Notes under the pieces: generated by a model
What the model saw: the letters and a program-made list of their open reading frames with translations, nothing else
Databases searched by the model: none
Told to the model about the DNA's origin: nothing
In this document: piece after piece, positions 1 through 8,249 of the stretch
Position numbering within the stretch: position 1 is the first letter of the stretch
How the letters are laid out: the number at the start of each line of letters is the position of its first letter
Source of the DNA: an uncultured Bacillota bacterium
Lineage (GTDB): Bacteria > Bacillota > Clostridia > Christensenellales > Borkfalkiaceae
DNA length: 64,000 nt
NCBI GenBank assembly: GCA_949283775.1
Contig: CASDTU010000042.1
Coordinates: 1 to 64,000 of the forward strand
Reading direction: 5' to 3'
Position numbers and translations under genes: made by a program

Positions 1-4
1 TTTT

Positions 5-1015
5 TTATTTTGCATAGAAATCTTTCACTGCGCCGAAGAAAGCGTCGATATTTTCCCACGGGGTTGCAGGGGGGATATCGCAGCCGGAAGAGATCACGAA
101 ATTCTTGTAAGGGCAGCAAGCGGTCATGATTTCGGTCGTTACCTTGCGCACTGTTTCGGGCGTTCCGTTTTTGAGAACGCCAGCCGGATCCACGTTTCCC
201 ATTGCGATGGTATCGGCAGGGATATGCGTCATCATTTCCGCCATATTGATCGCGTTGCCGAAATGGTATGCGTCGGAATTGGTGGACAAGATGGAATCGA
301 TGATGAAAATGGCGGTATTGCCGCAGTTATGATAGATGGACAGGAAATTTTCATCGCGGATCGCATCGTTGATCTGCTTCACATACTTGGAAGAAAACTC
401 TTCCGCCAGATCGGGAGGGAGCAATCCTGCGAGGGGTTCCGCCATCACGACGCCGTTTGCGCCGACCGCTTTATATGCCCTGATGTATTCGATCAAAAAT
501 TGGGTCGCTTTTTGCAGTACCGTATGCATCATTTCGGGTTCTTCATAGCAGTAGATCATCGCTTCGGTAACGTCGACCAATCTTCCGGCGAGGGAGAAGG
601 GCCCGATCACGCCTGCAAAGACGGGCCTGTCCGTGATCTTATCCATCGCGAGGCGGATCGCGTCGATATAGATGCTCGTTCTGCCTGCGCCGACGGCAGG
701 AACTTTCAGCGCCTGTGCATCTTCCGGCGTTTTAACCACGCAGCCGGTAACGGTGGGAACTTCGTCTTCGGAAATGTGGATGGGTGCGCCGAAGCATTCC
801 GCTTCGACGGAAAGGTCCATCAGGGACACGGACGCCGCCGCATCGGTGCGCGCTGCAACCGCAGCCATTGCGTTTGCCTGATTTTCTGCGGAAAAGATGA
901 GTTCTTTCACATTGATACCCAATAGGTTTACGCCGGGAAACGAAAGTACCGGCATTGCCTTTTTCACTTCTGCGTTGCGCATATCTTCCAACCATTTATG
1001 CATATTACGTTTCAT
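5..1015 (-). CDS. UROD-fold (uroporphyrinogen decarboxylase family) methyltransferase-like protein
   Basis: A 336-residue protein of the uroporphyrinogen decarboxylase superfamily. It resembles the MtaA/MtbA-type cobalamin:thiol methyltransferases rather than HemE. What is seen: a HNCGN motif near residue 229 and SSGCDIPP near residue 309. These are the usual His-x-Cys and Cys ligands of the zinc site in the methyltransferase branch, and a FAGVIGPFSLAG-like segment lies in the middle. Length is normal for the family. The start follows an AAGGAG site. No heme genes are nearby. Substrate cannot be read from sequence; methyl transfer from a corrinoid or methylated substrate is inferred. A second family member lies at 63288 at the other end of the window. 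Confidence 0.85.
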   Translation of the reverse strand: MKRNMHKWLEDMRNAEVKKAMPVLSFPGVNLLGINVKELIFSAENQANAMAAVAARTDAAASVSLMDLSVEAECFGAPIHISEDEVPTVTGCVVKTPEDAQALKVPAVGAGRTSIYIDAIRLAMDKITDRPVFAGVIGPFSLAGRLVDVTEAMIYCYEEPEMMHTVLQKATQFLIEYIRAYKAVGANGVVMAEPLAGLLPPDLAEEFSSKYVKQINDAIRDENFLSIYHNCGNTAIFIIDSILSTNSDAYHFGNAINMAEMMTHIPADTIAMGNVDPAGVLKNGTPETVRKVTTEIMTACCPYKNFVISSGCDIPPATPWENIDAFFGAVKDFYAK

Positions 1016-1057
1016 ACGAAATCTCCTTTTTTTGCCTTTCGGCCGATTCTTGTACCT

Positions 1058-1086
1058 ATTATAGCAAAAAAAATTAAAAATTTCAC
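1058..1086 (-). promoter_or_regulatory. Possible promoter of the UROD-family gene
   Basis: On the minus strand a TATAAT box (1058-1063) is preceded by TGC, giving an extended -10. A weak -35 (GTGAAA, 1081-1086) lies 17 bases upstream. A second TTGCTATAAT copy lies about 40 bases further upstream, so the true start is uncertain. Confidence 0.4.
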
Positions 1087-1254
1087 GATACGCCGTTGCT
1101 CAATTATAGCAATATTTTGCTTTTGAAGGGCAAAAGAAGGATCGGTTTCTAAAAGAGAGAAAAGGCTCGGGCGGCTGCGGAAGGGGCGGCTTTGCGCAGC
1201 CTGAAACAGAGCGCGGCGGCGCCGTTAAAACAGCGCCGCCGCGTCAGAAAGGGA

Positions 1255-1458
1255 TTAAAGAGAGGTTACAGTAACGGTAAATTTCTGGCCGTTCGTAAAT
1301 TGCAGGCGAATGCAATTTCCTGTTCTGGTTACATTTTGTAAAGTAAAAAAATCTTCTAAAAGAAGGCTTATTTCTTCTGCAAAATTTGCGGCGTCCACAA
1401 CATATTGAGGATCCTGTTCGGAAATTTCCGATTCTTTTTGACTGTAAGTGTGTTTCAT
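1255..1458 (-). CDS. Small protein of unknown function, 67 residues
   Basis: A 67-residue acidic protein with no family I recognise. The start is well supported: AGGAGG sits nine bases before the ATG, and a promoter-like pair lies upstream (1508-1537). The first 30 residues are polar and acidic. The C-terminal half (NCIRLQFTNGQKFTVTV) looks like a small beta hairpin. There is no signal peptide or membrane segment. It is divergent from queH with about 370 bases between. The leader carries a small GCCGA/TCGGC hairpin at 1483-1497. Real as a translated gene, function unknown. Confidence 0.7.
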   Translation of the reverse strand: MKHTYSQKESEISEQDPQYVVDAANFAEEISLLLEDFFTLQNVTRTGNCIRLQFTNGQKFTVTVTSL

Positions 1459-1795
1459 TCGTTTTAACCTCCTGAACGTTTTTGCCGACAGTATCGGCTT
1501 TGTAAATAGTATAACGGATAACGCACAAAAAGTTCAAGGGGAAAAATGTCGAAAAGGAGGGCTAATTTTCAGGAAAGCTGTCTTTGTTTGTCTAATTTTG
1601 TCGAAGGATAAAAAACTTTCACAGATCTTGCAAAAAAAGGGAGAATTCTTTGTCAAAAAATCAAAAAAGGGAAAAAATAATTTGTTTTTGCCGAAAGCAT
1701 GCCTGCAAAAACGGACAGCAGGCGTGTTGGCGATAAAAAATCAAAAGAAAGTCAGCAAAAAAAGTGCAGGCAAAAAAAATAGAAAAACAACTTTG
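1459..1795. other. Divergent intergenic stretch
   Basis: About 340 bases between the 67-residue gene and the queH promoter. It holds the promoter of the small gene and then about 200 bases of A-rich plus-strand sequence (runs such as caaaaaatcaaaaaagg). No convincing gene or hairpin is visible. Confidence 0.5.
1508..1537 (-). promoter_or_regulatory. Promoter of the 67-residue gene
   Basis: Minus-strand TTGAAC (1532-1537), an 18-base spacer and TATACT (1508-1513). A GCCGA...TCGGC hairpin lies in the leader before the AGGAGG site. Confidence 0.5.
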
Positions 1796-1824
1796 TTGCA
1801 AAGAAAGATTGCGCGTGCTATAAT
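1796..1824 (+). promoter_or_regulatory. Promoter of queH, leaderless configuration
   Basis: TTGCAA (1796-1801), 17-base spacer, TATAAT (1819-1824) with the extended TGC just before it. The queH ATG begins only six bases after the -10 box, so transcription should start at or beside the start codon. No Shine-Dalgarno site precedes the ATG. Confidence 0.75.
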
Positions 1825-1830
1825 GAAAAT

Positions 1831-2442
1831 ATGAACAAGATCGATTACAATGCAAAAATGATCGAGCTTTTACAAGGCGTCGATCCATCGGAAAGAGTGA
1901 TGCTGCACAGCTGCTGCGGCCCCTGTTCCACGCGCTGTCTGGAAGCGCTTTGCCGCAGTTTGCGCGTTACGGTCTTTTATTTTAATCCGAACATAACGGA
2001 CGAAGCGGAATACGGCAAACGCAAGGCGGAGCAGCTGCGATTTTTGCGGGAAACAAAATGCGCCGATTTTTTGGATTGCGCGTATGAGCCGGAACGCTTT
2101 TTTGCGGCGGCAAAGGGGCTGGAAGAGGAAAAAGAGGGCGGCGCGCGCTGCTATCAATGTTACCGCCTTCGTCTGGAAGAGACGGCGAAGCGGGCAAAGG
2201 AGCTCGGGTACGATTGGTTTTGCTCCACGCTTTCGGTCAGTCCGCATAAAAATTCGCAGTGGCTGAATACGTTGGGGAAAGAATTGGAAGAAAAATATCG
2301 GGTGCGCTGGCTCTATAACGATTTCAAAAAACAGAACGGGTATCTGCGCTCCGTCGAGCTTGCCAAACAGTACGGTCTGTACCGCCAAAACTACTGCGGC
2401 TGTATCTTTTCCGATTGGACCGGACAAAAGACAGAAGAATAA
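1831..2442 (+). CDS. queH: Epoxyqueuosine reductase QueH
   Basis: QueH (former DUF208) reduces epoxyqueuosine to queuosine in tRNA, the last step of queuosine synthesis, replacing the cobalamin enzyme QueG. Seen here: MLHSCCGPCSTRCLE near residue 25, CYQCYRLRLEE near residue 108 and a C-terminal NYCGCIFSD. These are the conserved cysteines that bind the Fe-S cluster and metal. Length, 203 residues, is normal. The promoter -10 box ends six bases before the ATG and there is no ribosome binding site, so the message is probably leaderless; the next in-frame ATG (codon 10) has no site either. A queT transporter gene lies at 16.7 kb, so the window carries both precursor uptake and the final reduction. 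Confidence 0.93.
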   Translation: MNKIDYNAKMIELLQGVDPSERVMLHSCCGPCSTRCLEALCRSLRVTVFYFNPNITDEAEYGKRKAEQLRFLRETKCADFLDCAYEPERFFAAAKGLEEEKEGGARCYQCYRLRLEETAKRAKELGYDWFCSTLSVSPHKNSQWLNTLGKELEEKYRVRWLYNDFKKQNGYLRSVELAKQYGLYRQNYCGCIFSDWTGQKTEE

Positions 2443-2520
2443 TTTTTTATCGGCGAAGGGAAAGCCATTTACCGCTTTTTTCTCTTTGCACGCGCTGTAT
2501 GCGCACCATTTAATACAGAA

Positions 2521-2550
2521 AACCCCACACCAAACGGTGTGGGGTTTTCA
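2521..2550 (+). terminator. Rho-independent terminator after queH
   Basis: An 11-bp perfect stem (aaccccacacc / ggtgtggggtt) with a four-base loop, followed by tttt. Confidence 0.8.
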
Positions 2551-2620
2551 TAAGGGCAAGCGCCCGCGGCAGAAAAGCCGCCGTAGCAGACAATAGAAGA
2601 GCCGTTTGGACAGATGCAAG

Positions 2621-2710
2621 CGGCATTTCAAAAGCGCGGCATTTCAAAAGAGCGGCATTTCAAAAAGAGGCATTTCAAAAGCGCGGCATTCCAAAAGTGC
2701 GGCATAAAAA
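2621..2710. repeat. Tandem 16-bp repeats, about five copies
   Basis: Units of the type cggcatttcaaaagcg begin at 2621, 2637, 2653, about 2669 and 2684, with a partial sixth at 2700. Copies differ by one to three bases. The array lies just upstream of the Rrf2 promoter and codes for nothing. Confidence 0.8.
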
Positions 2711-2713
2711 TGA

Positions 2714-2759
2714 TTGACGAATGTGCAAAAAAAGTTTATAATAATCCCAACTTATTTGG
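2714..2759 (+). promoter_or_regulatory. Promoter and possible operator of the Rrf2 regulator
   Basis: Consensus TTGACG (2714-2719), 17-base spacer, TATAAT (2737-2742). CCAACTTATTTGG (2747-2759), with CCAA/TTGG inverted arms, overlaps the expected transcription start. It could be the autoregulatory site, as is common for Rrf2/IscR proteins. The promoter is convincing; the operator is a guess. Confidence 0.75.
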
Positions 2760-2844
2760 TAGTATTTAAAAGACAGGGATCTGAAAAAAATCGGAGAGAA
2801 AAAAAGGCGCAGGAGCGAAAAAAAGGAAAGGAGGGCGAACAAAA

Positions 2845-3273
2845 ATGCGGTTATCTTCAAAGTCGCAATACGGATTAAAGGCGTGCTATATTTTGGCGCT
2901 GAATTACCCGAAGCAATGCGTGAGCGCTTCGGCGCTGGAGCGGCAGATCGCCGTTTCGGGGAAATACATTGAAAAGATCATGCGAATGCTTTCGGGGAAA
3001 GGGATCGTAACGGCGGAGCGCGGCGTGACGGGCGGATACAAGCTGACGCGCGCGCCGGAAGAGATTACGATCGGGGACATTGCGCGCGCGCTGGAAGACA
3101 ATATGGAGATCGTCGACTGCATTTCGTTTTGCTGTCCGAAGTGTGCCACGGGAGAAGTGTGGCGCAAACTGTACAACGGGATCAACGCCGTGTTGGATTC
3201 GATGACGCTCGAGACGATGGTGGAAGAATACGGCCCGGACGGCATCTGCAAATGCAAGAGCGCGGCGGTATGA
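2845..3273 (+). CDS. Rrf2 family transcriptional regulator (IscR-like)
   Basis: A 142-residue winged-helix regulator. The N-terminus (MRLSSKSQYGLKACYILA) and the recognition region (SGKYIEKIMRMLSGKGIV, then RGVTGGYKLTR) are typical Rrf2. Several cysteines cluster around residues 92-100 (CISFCCPKC) and CKC sits at the C-terminus, in the region where IscR binds a [2Fe-2S] cluster. It lies 48 bases upstream of a cysteine desulfurase gene, the standard pairing for Fe-S supply. Preceded by AAAGGAGGG and a consensus promoter. It could also be a CymR-like cysteine regulator; the cysteines favour Fe-S sensing. Confidence 0.88.
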   Translation: MRLSSKSQYGLKACYILALNYPKQCVSASALERQIAVSGKYIEKIMRMLSGKGIVTAERGVTGGYKLTRAPEEITIGDIARALEDNMEIVDCISFCCPKCATGEVWRKLYNGINAVLDSMTLETMVEEYGPDGICKCKSAAV

Positions 3274-3321
3274 GGGCGGTAAAAAGAGCGGCATAAGAGC
3301 GGTACAAGAAAGGAGAAGAGA

Positions 3322-4470
3322 ATGACCGGAATTTATTTGGATCATGCGGCGACGACGCCCCTCGATAAGCGCGTGTTGGAAAAGATGCTGCCGTATTTCA
3401 GCGAGAAGTTCGGGAATCCGAACTCTTTGCATTTTGTCGGCAGAGCGGCCGTGCAGGCGGTCGATGAAGCGCGGGACACCGTCGCGGCGCTGTTGGGGGC
3501 GAAGGCGTCGGAAATTTATTTTACTTCGGGCGGTACGGAGTCGGATAACTGGGCGCTTCGCGGCGCGGCGCACGCGAACGCGGACAGGGGAAAGCACTTG
3601 ATCATCAGCGCGATCGAGCATCCCGCGGTTTTGGAAACGGCAAAGGCATTGCAGCGAGAGGGGTTTAGCGTGACGTATGTCGGCGTCGATCCGTTCGGAC
3701 GGGTGCGCGCGGAAGATGTCGAAGCGGCGATTCGGAAGGATACGATCCTGATCGGGGTCATGACCGCCAACAACGAGGTTGGCACGATCCAGCCGATCGA
3801 AGAGATCTCCGCCCTTGCGCGGGAGCGCAATATTTTGTTTTTTACCGACGCGGTACAGGCGGCGGGCGCATTACCGCTGCATGTAGATGCGCCGCACGTT
3901 GATCTTCTGTCCGTGTCGGGGCATAAATTCTACGGACCGAAGGGGATCGGCATCTTGTATATCCGTTCAGGCTGCAAGGCGGATAAAATTCTGACGGGCG
4001 GACATCAGGAACGCGGAATGCGCGGCGGCACGACGAACGTGCCTTCCGTCGTAGGGATCGCGGAGGCGTTTCGCCTTGCCTGCGATTCCCTGCAAGAAAA
4101 TTCTTTGTATGTCAGCGCTTTGCGCGATCGCTTCATCCGCCGCATTTTGCGGGAAGTGCCGCAGGCGAAACTCAACGGCCATCCGACGCTGCGGCTTCCG
4201 GGCAATGCGAATATCTGTTTCGGCGGTATAGACGGAGCGGCGCTTTTGTTCAATCTTGACCGCGAGGGGATCGCTGCGTCCAGCGGCTCGGCGTGTACGG
4301 CGGGTACGTTGCAGCCGTCGCATGTGCTTGCGGCGATGGGACTGAGCGAGCAGGATGTGCGCGGCAGTGTCCGTTTTTCTTTCGGAAAGGACAATACCGA
4401 AAAAGAAGCGGACCTCGCGGCGGAAGCGGTCGGAGAGATCGCTTTGAAATTGCAAAAAACAGGGCAATAA
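3322..4470 (+). CDS. iscS: Cysteine desulfurase (IscS/NifS family)
   Basis: A PLP enzyme that takes sulfur from cysteine for Fe-S clusters and tRNA thiolation. The N-terminus YLDHAATTP, the HxxV signature (SAIEHPAV), the PLP lysine in SGHKFYGPKG (residue 202) and the catalytic cysteine in SSGSACTAG (residue 325) are all present. Length, 382, is normal. AAGGAGAAGAGA precedes the ATG. It probably shares a transcript with the Rrf2 gene. Unlike many Clostridia, no nifU/iscU or mnmA follows, so the scaffold must be encoded elsewhere. Confidence 0.95.
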   Translation: MTGIYLDHAATTPLDKRVLEKMLPYFSEKFGNPNSLHFVGRAAVQAVDEARDTVAALLGAKASEIYFTSGGTESDNWALRGAAHANADRGKHLIISAIEHPAVLETAKALQREGFSVTYVGVDPFGRVRAEDVEAAIRKDTILIGVMTANNEVGTIQPIEEISALARERNILFFTDAVQAAGALPLHVDAPHVDLLSVSGHKFYGPKGIGILYIRSGCKADKILTGGHQERGMRGGTTNVPSVVGIAEAFRLACDSLQENSLYVSALRDRFIRRILREVPQAKLNGHPTLRLPGNANICFGGIDGAALLFNLDREGIAASSGSACTAGTLQPSHVLAAMGLSEQDVRGSVRFSFGKDNTEKEADLAAEAVGEIALKLQKTGQ

Positions 4471-4584
4471 AGATAGAAGAAAGGCATATGCCGCGGCAAA
4501 CGGAGCGCCTGCGGAAAAGGTGTACGGTCTTGCAAAAAGTTGTTATAAAAACTTTGAAAGGCAATTGCTGGCAGCGGAAAGAAC

Positions 4585-4620
4585 AAAGTCCGTTGCAAGG
4601 GTACCCTTGCGGCGGGCTTT
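4585..4620 (+). terminator. Possible terminator of iscS
   Basis: Interrupted stem aaagtccgttgcaagg / ccttgcggcgggcttt around a gta loop. The T-tract after it is poor, so this is weak. Confidence 0.4.
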
Positions 4621-4866
4621 GTGCTATGTATTGGTATTTTGCTCGCCAATCAAAAAACCGCGATCGAAAATCGCGAGCGAACGCAATCGAAAAAATTGCG
4701 AATAAACTTAATCAAAAGAGCAAGAGCGAACGCGAGCAAAAAAACGCGAGCAAATGCAATTGAAAAAATGCGGATAAGTGCGGCCGAAAACCGCGCAAGC
4801 TGCGAGCAAACTCGATCGAAAACCGCGCAAAATGCGGCCGAAAGGAAAAGATTTTTGACTGAAAGA

Positions 4867-4955
4867 AGAACAAATGTGTTCAAAAAGAAGAACAAATCTG
4901 TTTAAAACGGAAGAACAAATTCGTTCAAAGCAAAAGAACAAATCTGATCAAAACA
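4867..4955. repeat. Four imperfect tandem repeats of about 23 bp
   Basis: Units built on agaacaaatctgttcaaaa, four in a row. The first contains the inverted repeat gaacaaatgtgttc; later copies have lost parts of the symmetry, as expected of decaying tandem duplication. Confidence 0.7.
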
Positions 4956-4960
4956 AAATG

Positions 4961-5000
4961 CGGCAGGGCAAAAAACCTTGAACGGCGTTCTGCCCTGCCG
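4961..5000 (-). terminator. Terminator of rsmA
   Basis: Perfect 10-bp stem cggcagggca / tgccctgccg with a 20-base loop. On the minus strand it is followed by cattttgttttg. Confidence 0.65.
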
Positions 5001-5027
5001 GATGTTTAAAATTAAATCCGCTTTTGA

Positions 5028-5861
5028 TCAATTTTTATAGTCAAAGAGAATATCCGAAAGGAGCGCAAGTTTTTGCGGAGAGAGGGTTTCGCCGCGCGCC
5101 TTTTCGGGAATATCCGCGAGGCGAAGCATTTCCCGTGCCGTTTCGCGGGAGAGAGAGAAGGCGTTGACGAGGTTGTTTTCCAGCGTCTTTCTGCGCGACA
5201 AAAAGGCGGCGCGGACGGTATCTTTATACGTCTTTGCGTCTTTTACGGGAATGCGGTCTTTTTCAAAAGTCAGTTTGACGACGGCGCTGTCGACGTTCGG
5301 AACGGGATAAAAGAGGGTCCGCGGCACGTATTTTACGATCTCTGCTGAGGCGCGCCGCGCGATTGCCGCCGTGATCGCGCCGTATTCGGGCGTATTTTCT
5401 TCGGCGCAGAAGCGTTTGGCGACATCGTCCTGCACCATAATGATGAGTTCCTGTACCTTTTCGGCTTCTTCCACAAACCGCATGACGAGAGGCGATGTGA
5501 TATAATAGGGCAGATTGGCGATGACGCTGTATTTTGAGCGGCTCTGCTCAAATTCTTTTAAATCGGCCTTTAAAAAATCCTTGAAAACGACGCTCGCATT
5601 GGGGAAATCCGCCAAAGTTTCCTGCAAGACGGGCCGCAGTTTTTCGTCGATTTCAAAAGCGGTCACATGTTTTGCAACGGCGGCGATCTCGCGCGTGAGC
5701 GTGCCGGCGCCGCATCCGATTTCCAACACTTCGGAATTTTGATCAAGGTTTGCGCAGGCGACGATACTTTTCAAGAGATTTGAGTCGGTTATAAAGTTTT
5801 GCCCGAACTGCTTTTTAAACGAAAAGCCGTACTTTTGTAAAATAGTTTTGATCGCTTCCAT
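5028..5861 (-). CDS. rsmA: 16S rRNA (adenine1518-N6/adenine1519-N6)-dimethyltransferase
   Basis: KsgA/RsmA dimethylates two adjacent adenines in the 3' hairpin of 16S rRNA during late small-subunit assembly. The N-terminal FKKQFGQNFITD is the family signature. EIGCGAGTLTREIA is the SAM-binding motif I, and NLPYYITSPLVM carries the NLPY catalytic motif. The length of 277 residues is usual and nothing is missing. The ribosome binding site is weak (aggt). The gene converges with iscS and ends at a hairpin. Confidence 0.95.
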   Translation of the reverse strand: MEAIKTILQKYGFSFKKQFGQNFITDSNLLKSIVACANLDQNSEVLEIGCGAGTLTREIAAVAKHVTAFEIDEKLRPVLQETLADFPNASVVFKDFLKADLKEFEQSRSKYSVIANLPYYITSPLVMRFVEEAEKVQELIIMVQDDVAKRFCAEENTPEYGAITAAIARRASAEIVKYVPRTLFYPVPNVDSAVVKLTFEKDRIPVKDAKTYKDTVRAAFLSRRKTLENNLVNAFSLSRETAREMLRLADIPEKARGETLSPQKLALLSDILFDYKN

Positions 5862-6097
5862 AAATTACCTGTATTGTTTTTGAATAGGGGAAGAGAAAAG
5901 GGCCATACTGTTACTGTAAGCTCTTGCTTATCCGAAACGCGTAATCTGTGTAAGATACGAAGAAACCCTTCAATTTTAAGGGGAAATTTGTATCAAAACA
6001 AATGAGAAACGAATAAAACAGCGGAGAAAGGGTTTTGGATCGAAACGAGAAGCAAGGGATTACCTGTTAAGGGTATACCCCCTTACAAAAGAAAAGG

Positions 6098-6130
6098 AAA
6101 GCTGCGCATTCAACGCGGCTTTCTTTTTTT
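6098..6130 (-). terminator. Probable terminator downstream of the radical SAM gene
   Basis: Stem aaagctgcg / cgcggcttt (one G-U pair) around cattcaa. T-rich tracts lie on both sides, so it could work in both directions. The only gene reading into it is the minus-strand radical SAM gene. Confidence 0.5.
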
Positions 6131-6211
6131 AAGCGGCAAGCCGAGCGCCGCAACGGGCAGCCGTATCGAAACGAGCGCCGATATCGTTTTTTTGAAAAAA
6201 GGCGTCTTCTT

Positions 6212-6320
6212 TGATTGTCCGCTTTTGATTGTCCGCTGAAAAAGAGAGGTTCTTCGCGGCAAAAAAGGAGGAGATTTTGCGCGGCAAAAAAGGAGAAAGT
6301 TCTTCGCGGCAAAAAAGCCG
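6212..6320. repeat. Short tandem duplications
   Basis: gattgtccgctttt is duplicated at 6212-6238. It is followed by three copies built on cgcggcaaaaaaggag with spacers such as agttctt. Non-coding and purine-rich. Confidence 0.6.
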
Positions 6321-6341
6321 AGGCGTGCCGCTATGCGCCTT

Positions 6342-6944
6342 TTATCCGATATATTTTCGCACGCGCAGCGCCACGCCGCAGCGCTCAGCAATTTTTCGGC
6401 ATTCTTCGATCTTTTTTTCGCCGATGATATCCACGACCGAAAACCATACGCAGATTCCCTGTGCCGCGCACTTTTTTGCAAAATCTTGAAGCGCGGTAAA
6501 CGCCTGTTCGCCGAATGAAGGGCGGCAAAGAGTAACATAGCTTTGCGCGTCGGCGTCGTTGAGGCTTACGTTGATCTTGTCGACGGCTTTTGCGAGTTCT
6601 TCGGAAATATCTCTTTTCCAGATCAAAGAGCCCTGTCCGTTTGTATTGAGCCGCACCGTCGCGCCGCGCCGCTTCAATTCTTTGCCGATCGCAAGAAGCT
6701 GCGCAAGTTTGAGCGTCGGTTCCCCGAATCCGCAGAAGACGTATTCTTTGTAGCGGGAAATGTCTTCGGGGATGCGCCGAAGCACGTCTTCGGCGGAAGG
6801 CTCGCGCGAGAGCCATAATTTATGCCCGAAATATTCCGATTTTTCGTTCCGCACGCAGAACGTGCAGTCGTTTGTGCATTTGCTCGTTAAATTGATATAC
6901 AAATTTCCGTCCAGTTCGTACGTAAAATTTTCAAAAGTTTCCAT
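6342..6944 (-). CDS. TatD-associated radical SAM protein
   Basis: A 200-residue compact radical SAM protein. The cluster motif is CTNDCTFCVR (CxxxCxxC) near residue 23, and FCGFGEPT is the glycine-rich SAM-binding motif. LNTNGQG and the C-terminal strand region complete a small barrel. It matches the family known as TatD-linked radical SAM proteins, and a tatD gene indeed lies about 300 bases upstream on the same strand. The reaction is unknown. There is no extra C-terminal Fe-S domain. The ribosome binding site is poor. The DNA between it and tatD (6945-7238) is AT-rich with a repeated aaaattaagtgtaattt motif and no gene. Confidence 0.85.
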   Translation of the reverse strand: METFENFTYELDGNLYINLTSKCTNDCTFCVRNEKSEYFGHKLWLSREPSAEDVLRRIPEDISRYKEYVFCGFGEPTLKLAQLLAIGKELKRRGATVRLNTNGQGSLIWKRDISEELAKAVDKINVSLNDADAQSYVTLCRPSFGEQAFTALQDFAKKCAAQGICVWFSVVDIIGEKKIEECRKIAERCGVALRVRKYIG

Positions 6945-7238
6945 TTTTGTATCTCGAAAAAAGTTTGATTTTGCTTTCGTTTTTCATGCGCCGCGAAAAA
7001 AAGCGCTTTTGCAAGAGAATGAAAAAAGTTTTCTGCGGCCGATTATAAAAATCTTTGCGAGGCGGCTTTTTGGCGGTTCAATGGGGAAAATTTCTGGAAT
7101 TTTAAAAATCTCTGAAAAAAGTGTAATTTGAAAGATTTTTAAAAATTAAGTGTAATTTAAAAAAGTTGAAAGGTTTTTAAAATTAAGCGGAAGGATTTAA
7201 TTCAAAAAAATCGCAAAAATCCGATTGCGGAATAATGA

Positions 7239-8024
7239 TCAAGCGTCCTTTTCGCGAAGTTTCAAAAAGAGGGCGTGCGCGTTTTTTTCGATCTGGCAGG
7301 CCAGCTCTTGGATGTCGGTTCCGCGGAGAAGGGCGAGCTTTTCATAAACTTTCACGACGTTTTTGGGCGTGTTGCGCGTGCCGCGGAAGGGTTCCGGCGC
7401 GAGGTAGGGACTGTCCGTTTCCGCCAAGATCCTGTCCGACGGTATTGTCTTTGCCACTTCGTCCAATTTCCGCGCGTTTTTAAAGGTTACGGGGCCGGCA
7501 AAGGAGATAAAAAGCCCGAGCTTTATATATTCCTTTGCCGTTTCGGCGCTTCCCGAAAAGCAGTGCATCACGCCGCCGCAGTGCAACTTATCTTTGTTGT
7601 CTTTTAAAATTTTCAGCGTATCTTCCGCCGCGTCGCGGCTGTGCACGATAAAGGGCAGTTTTAAGGCCGACGCAAGCTCCAGCTGCGCGCAAAATGCGCT
7701 TTGCTGTTTCTTTTCGTCCGTATTTTCGTAGTGGTAATCGAGTCCGATCTCGCCCACCGCAACCCCCTTTTTTGATTGCAGGAGGGCCGCGATTTGATCG
7801 AAATCGCCGTCTTGAAAATCGGAGAGATTGGACGGATGATATCCCGCCGCGAAGTAGAGGGAGGGATATTTTTCGGACATTTCCGCGGCGAGGGCGGAAG
7901 AATCAAAATTCCAGCCTACGTTGACGACTTTTTGTACACCCGCTTGCAGAATTTCCTGCAAGAGTGCGTCCGTATCGCCGTATAGATCGGGATAGTTGAG
8001 ATGTGCGTGCGTATCGATAAACAT
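7239..8024 (-). CDS. TatD family metal-dependent hydrolase/DNase
   Basis: A 261-residue TIM-barrel metallohydrolase of the TatD family, which acts as a 3'-5' exonuclease/DNase and on D-aminoacylated products in some members. Metal ligands are visible: FIDTHAHLN at the start, GEIGLDYHY, FIVHSRDA, GVMHCFSG and ETDSPYLAPEP. Length is normal. AAGG lies eight bases before the start. In many Gram-positives tatD follows metG; here metG is encoded just upstream on the same strand (8250-10229), so co-transcription is likely. Confidence 0.92.
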   Translation of the reverse strand: MFIDTHAHLNYPDLYGDTDALLQEILQAGVQKVVNVGWNFDSSALAAEMSEKYPSLYFAAGYHPSNLSDFQDGDFDQIAALLQSKKGVAVGEIGLDYHYENTDEKKQQSAFCAQLELASALKLPFIVHSRDAAEDTLKILKDNKDKLHCGGVMHCFSGSAETAKEYIKLGLFISFAGPVTFKNARKLDEVAKTIPSDRILAETDSPYLAPEPFRGTRNTPKNVVKVYEKLALLRGTDIQELACQIEKNAHALFLKLREKDA

Positions 8025-8164
8025 TCCGTTGCCTTTGAATCAATTTGATTGCAAGTTTGCTTTTCAGCAAAGAATTTGAAAACCGGACAGGGTTTGCAAG
8101 ATTTGGCGCGGCTCTTGCATTCTCCGGTTTTTCGCGGAGAATGCCGCCTTGCCGTAAAAAATCC

Positions 8165-8236
8165 GTATCGCCGTTTTTCAAGCTGCCGCCGAAAAAAGAC
8201 TGTATTGCCGTTTTTCAAGCTGCCGCCGAGAAAAGG
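8165..8236. repeat. 37-bp tandem duplication
   Basis: Two copies of a 37-bp unit (gccgtttttcaagctgccgccg core) start at 8165 and 8202, between metG and tatD. A few substitutions separate them. Confidence 0.7.
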
Positions 8237-8249
8237 GAAAAACCCGTTG

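Larger units (their letters stand above)
4471..5027. other. Long repeat-rich intergenic region between convergent genes
   Basis: About 560 bases between iscS and rsmA, which converge. It holds a possible iscS terminator (4585-4620), purine-rich repetitive DNA (words such as gcgagcaaa and cgaaaaccgcgc) from 4650 to 4850, a 23-bp tandem array (4867-4955) and the rsmA terminator (4961-5000). Open frames here are Lys/Arg/Asn-rich repeats and I do not regard them as genes. Confidence 0.6.
5862..6341. other. Intergenic stretch upstream of rsmA
   Basis: About 480 bases. The first 200 show no gene and no clear promoter. A hairpin with T-runs lies at 6098-6130 and short repeats at 6212-6320. Confidence 0.5.

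Noticed and set aside
5..1015. HemE (uroporphyrinogen decarboxylase proper)
   Set aside because: The zinc-ligand motifs HNCG and SGCD belong to the methyltransferase branch, and no heme genes are near.
4621..4905. Lys/Arg/Asn-rich frame between iscS and rsmA
   Set aside because: Translation of imperfect DNA repeats without ribosome site; treated as intergenic.
4867..4955. GAACA...TGTTC motifs as LexA-type SOS boxes
   Set aside because: Spacing is wrong for the Gram-positive GAAC-N4-GTTC box, copies decay along the array, and no SOS gene follows.
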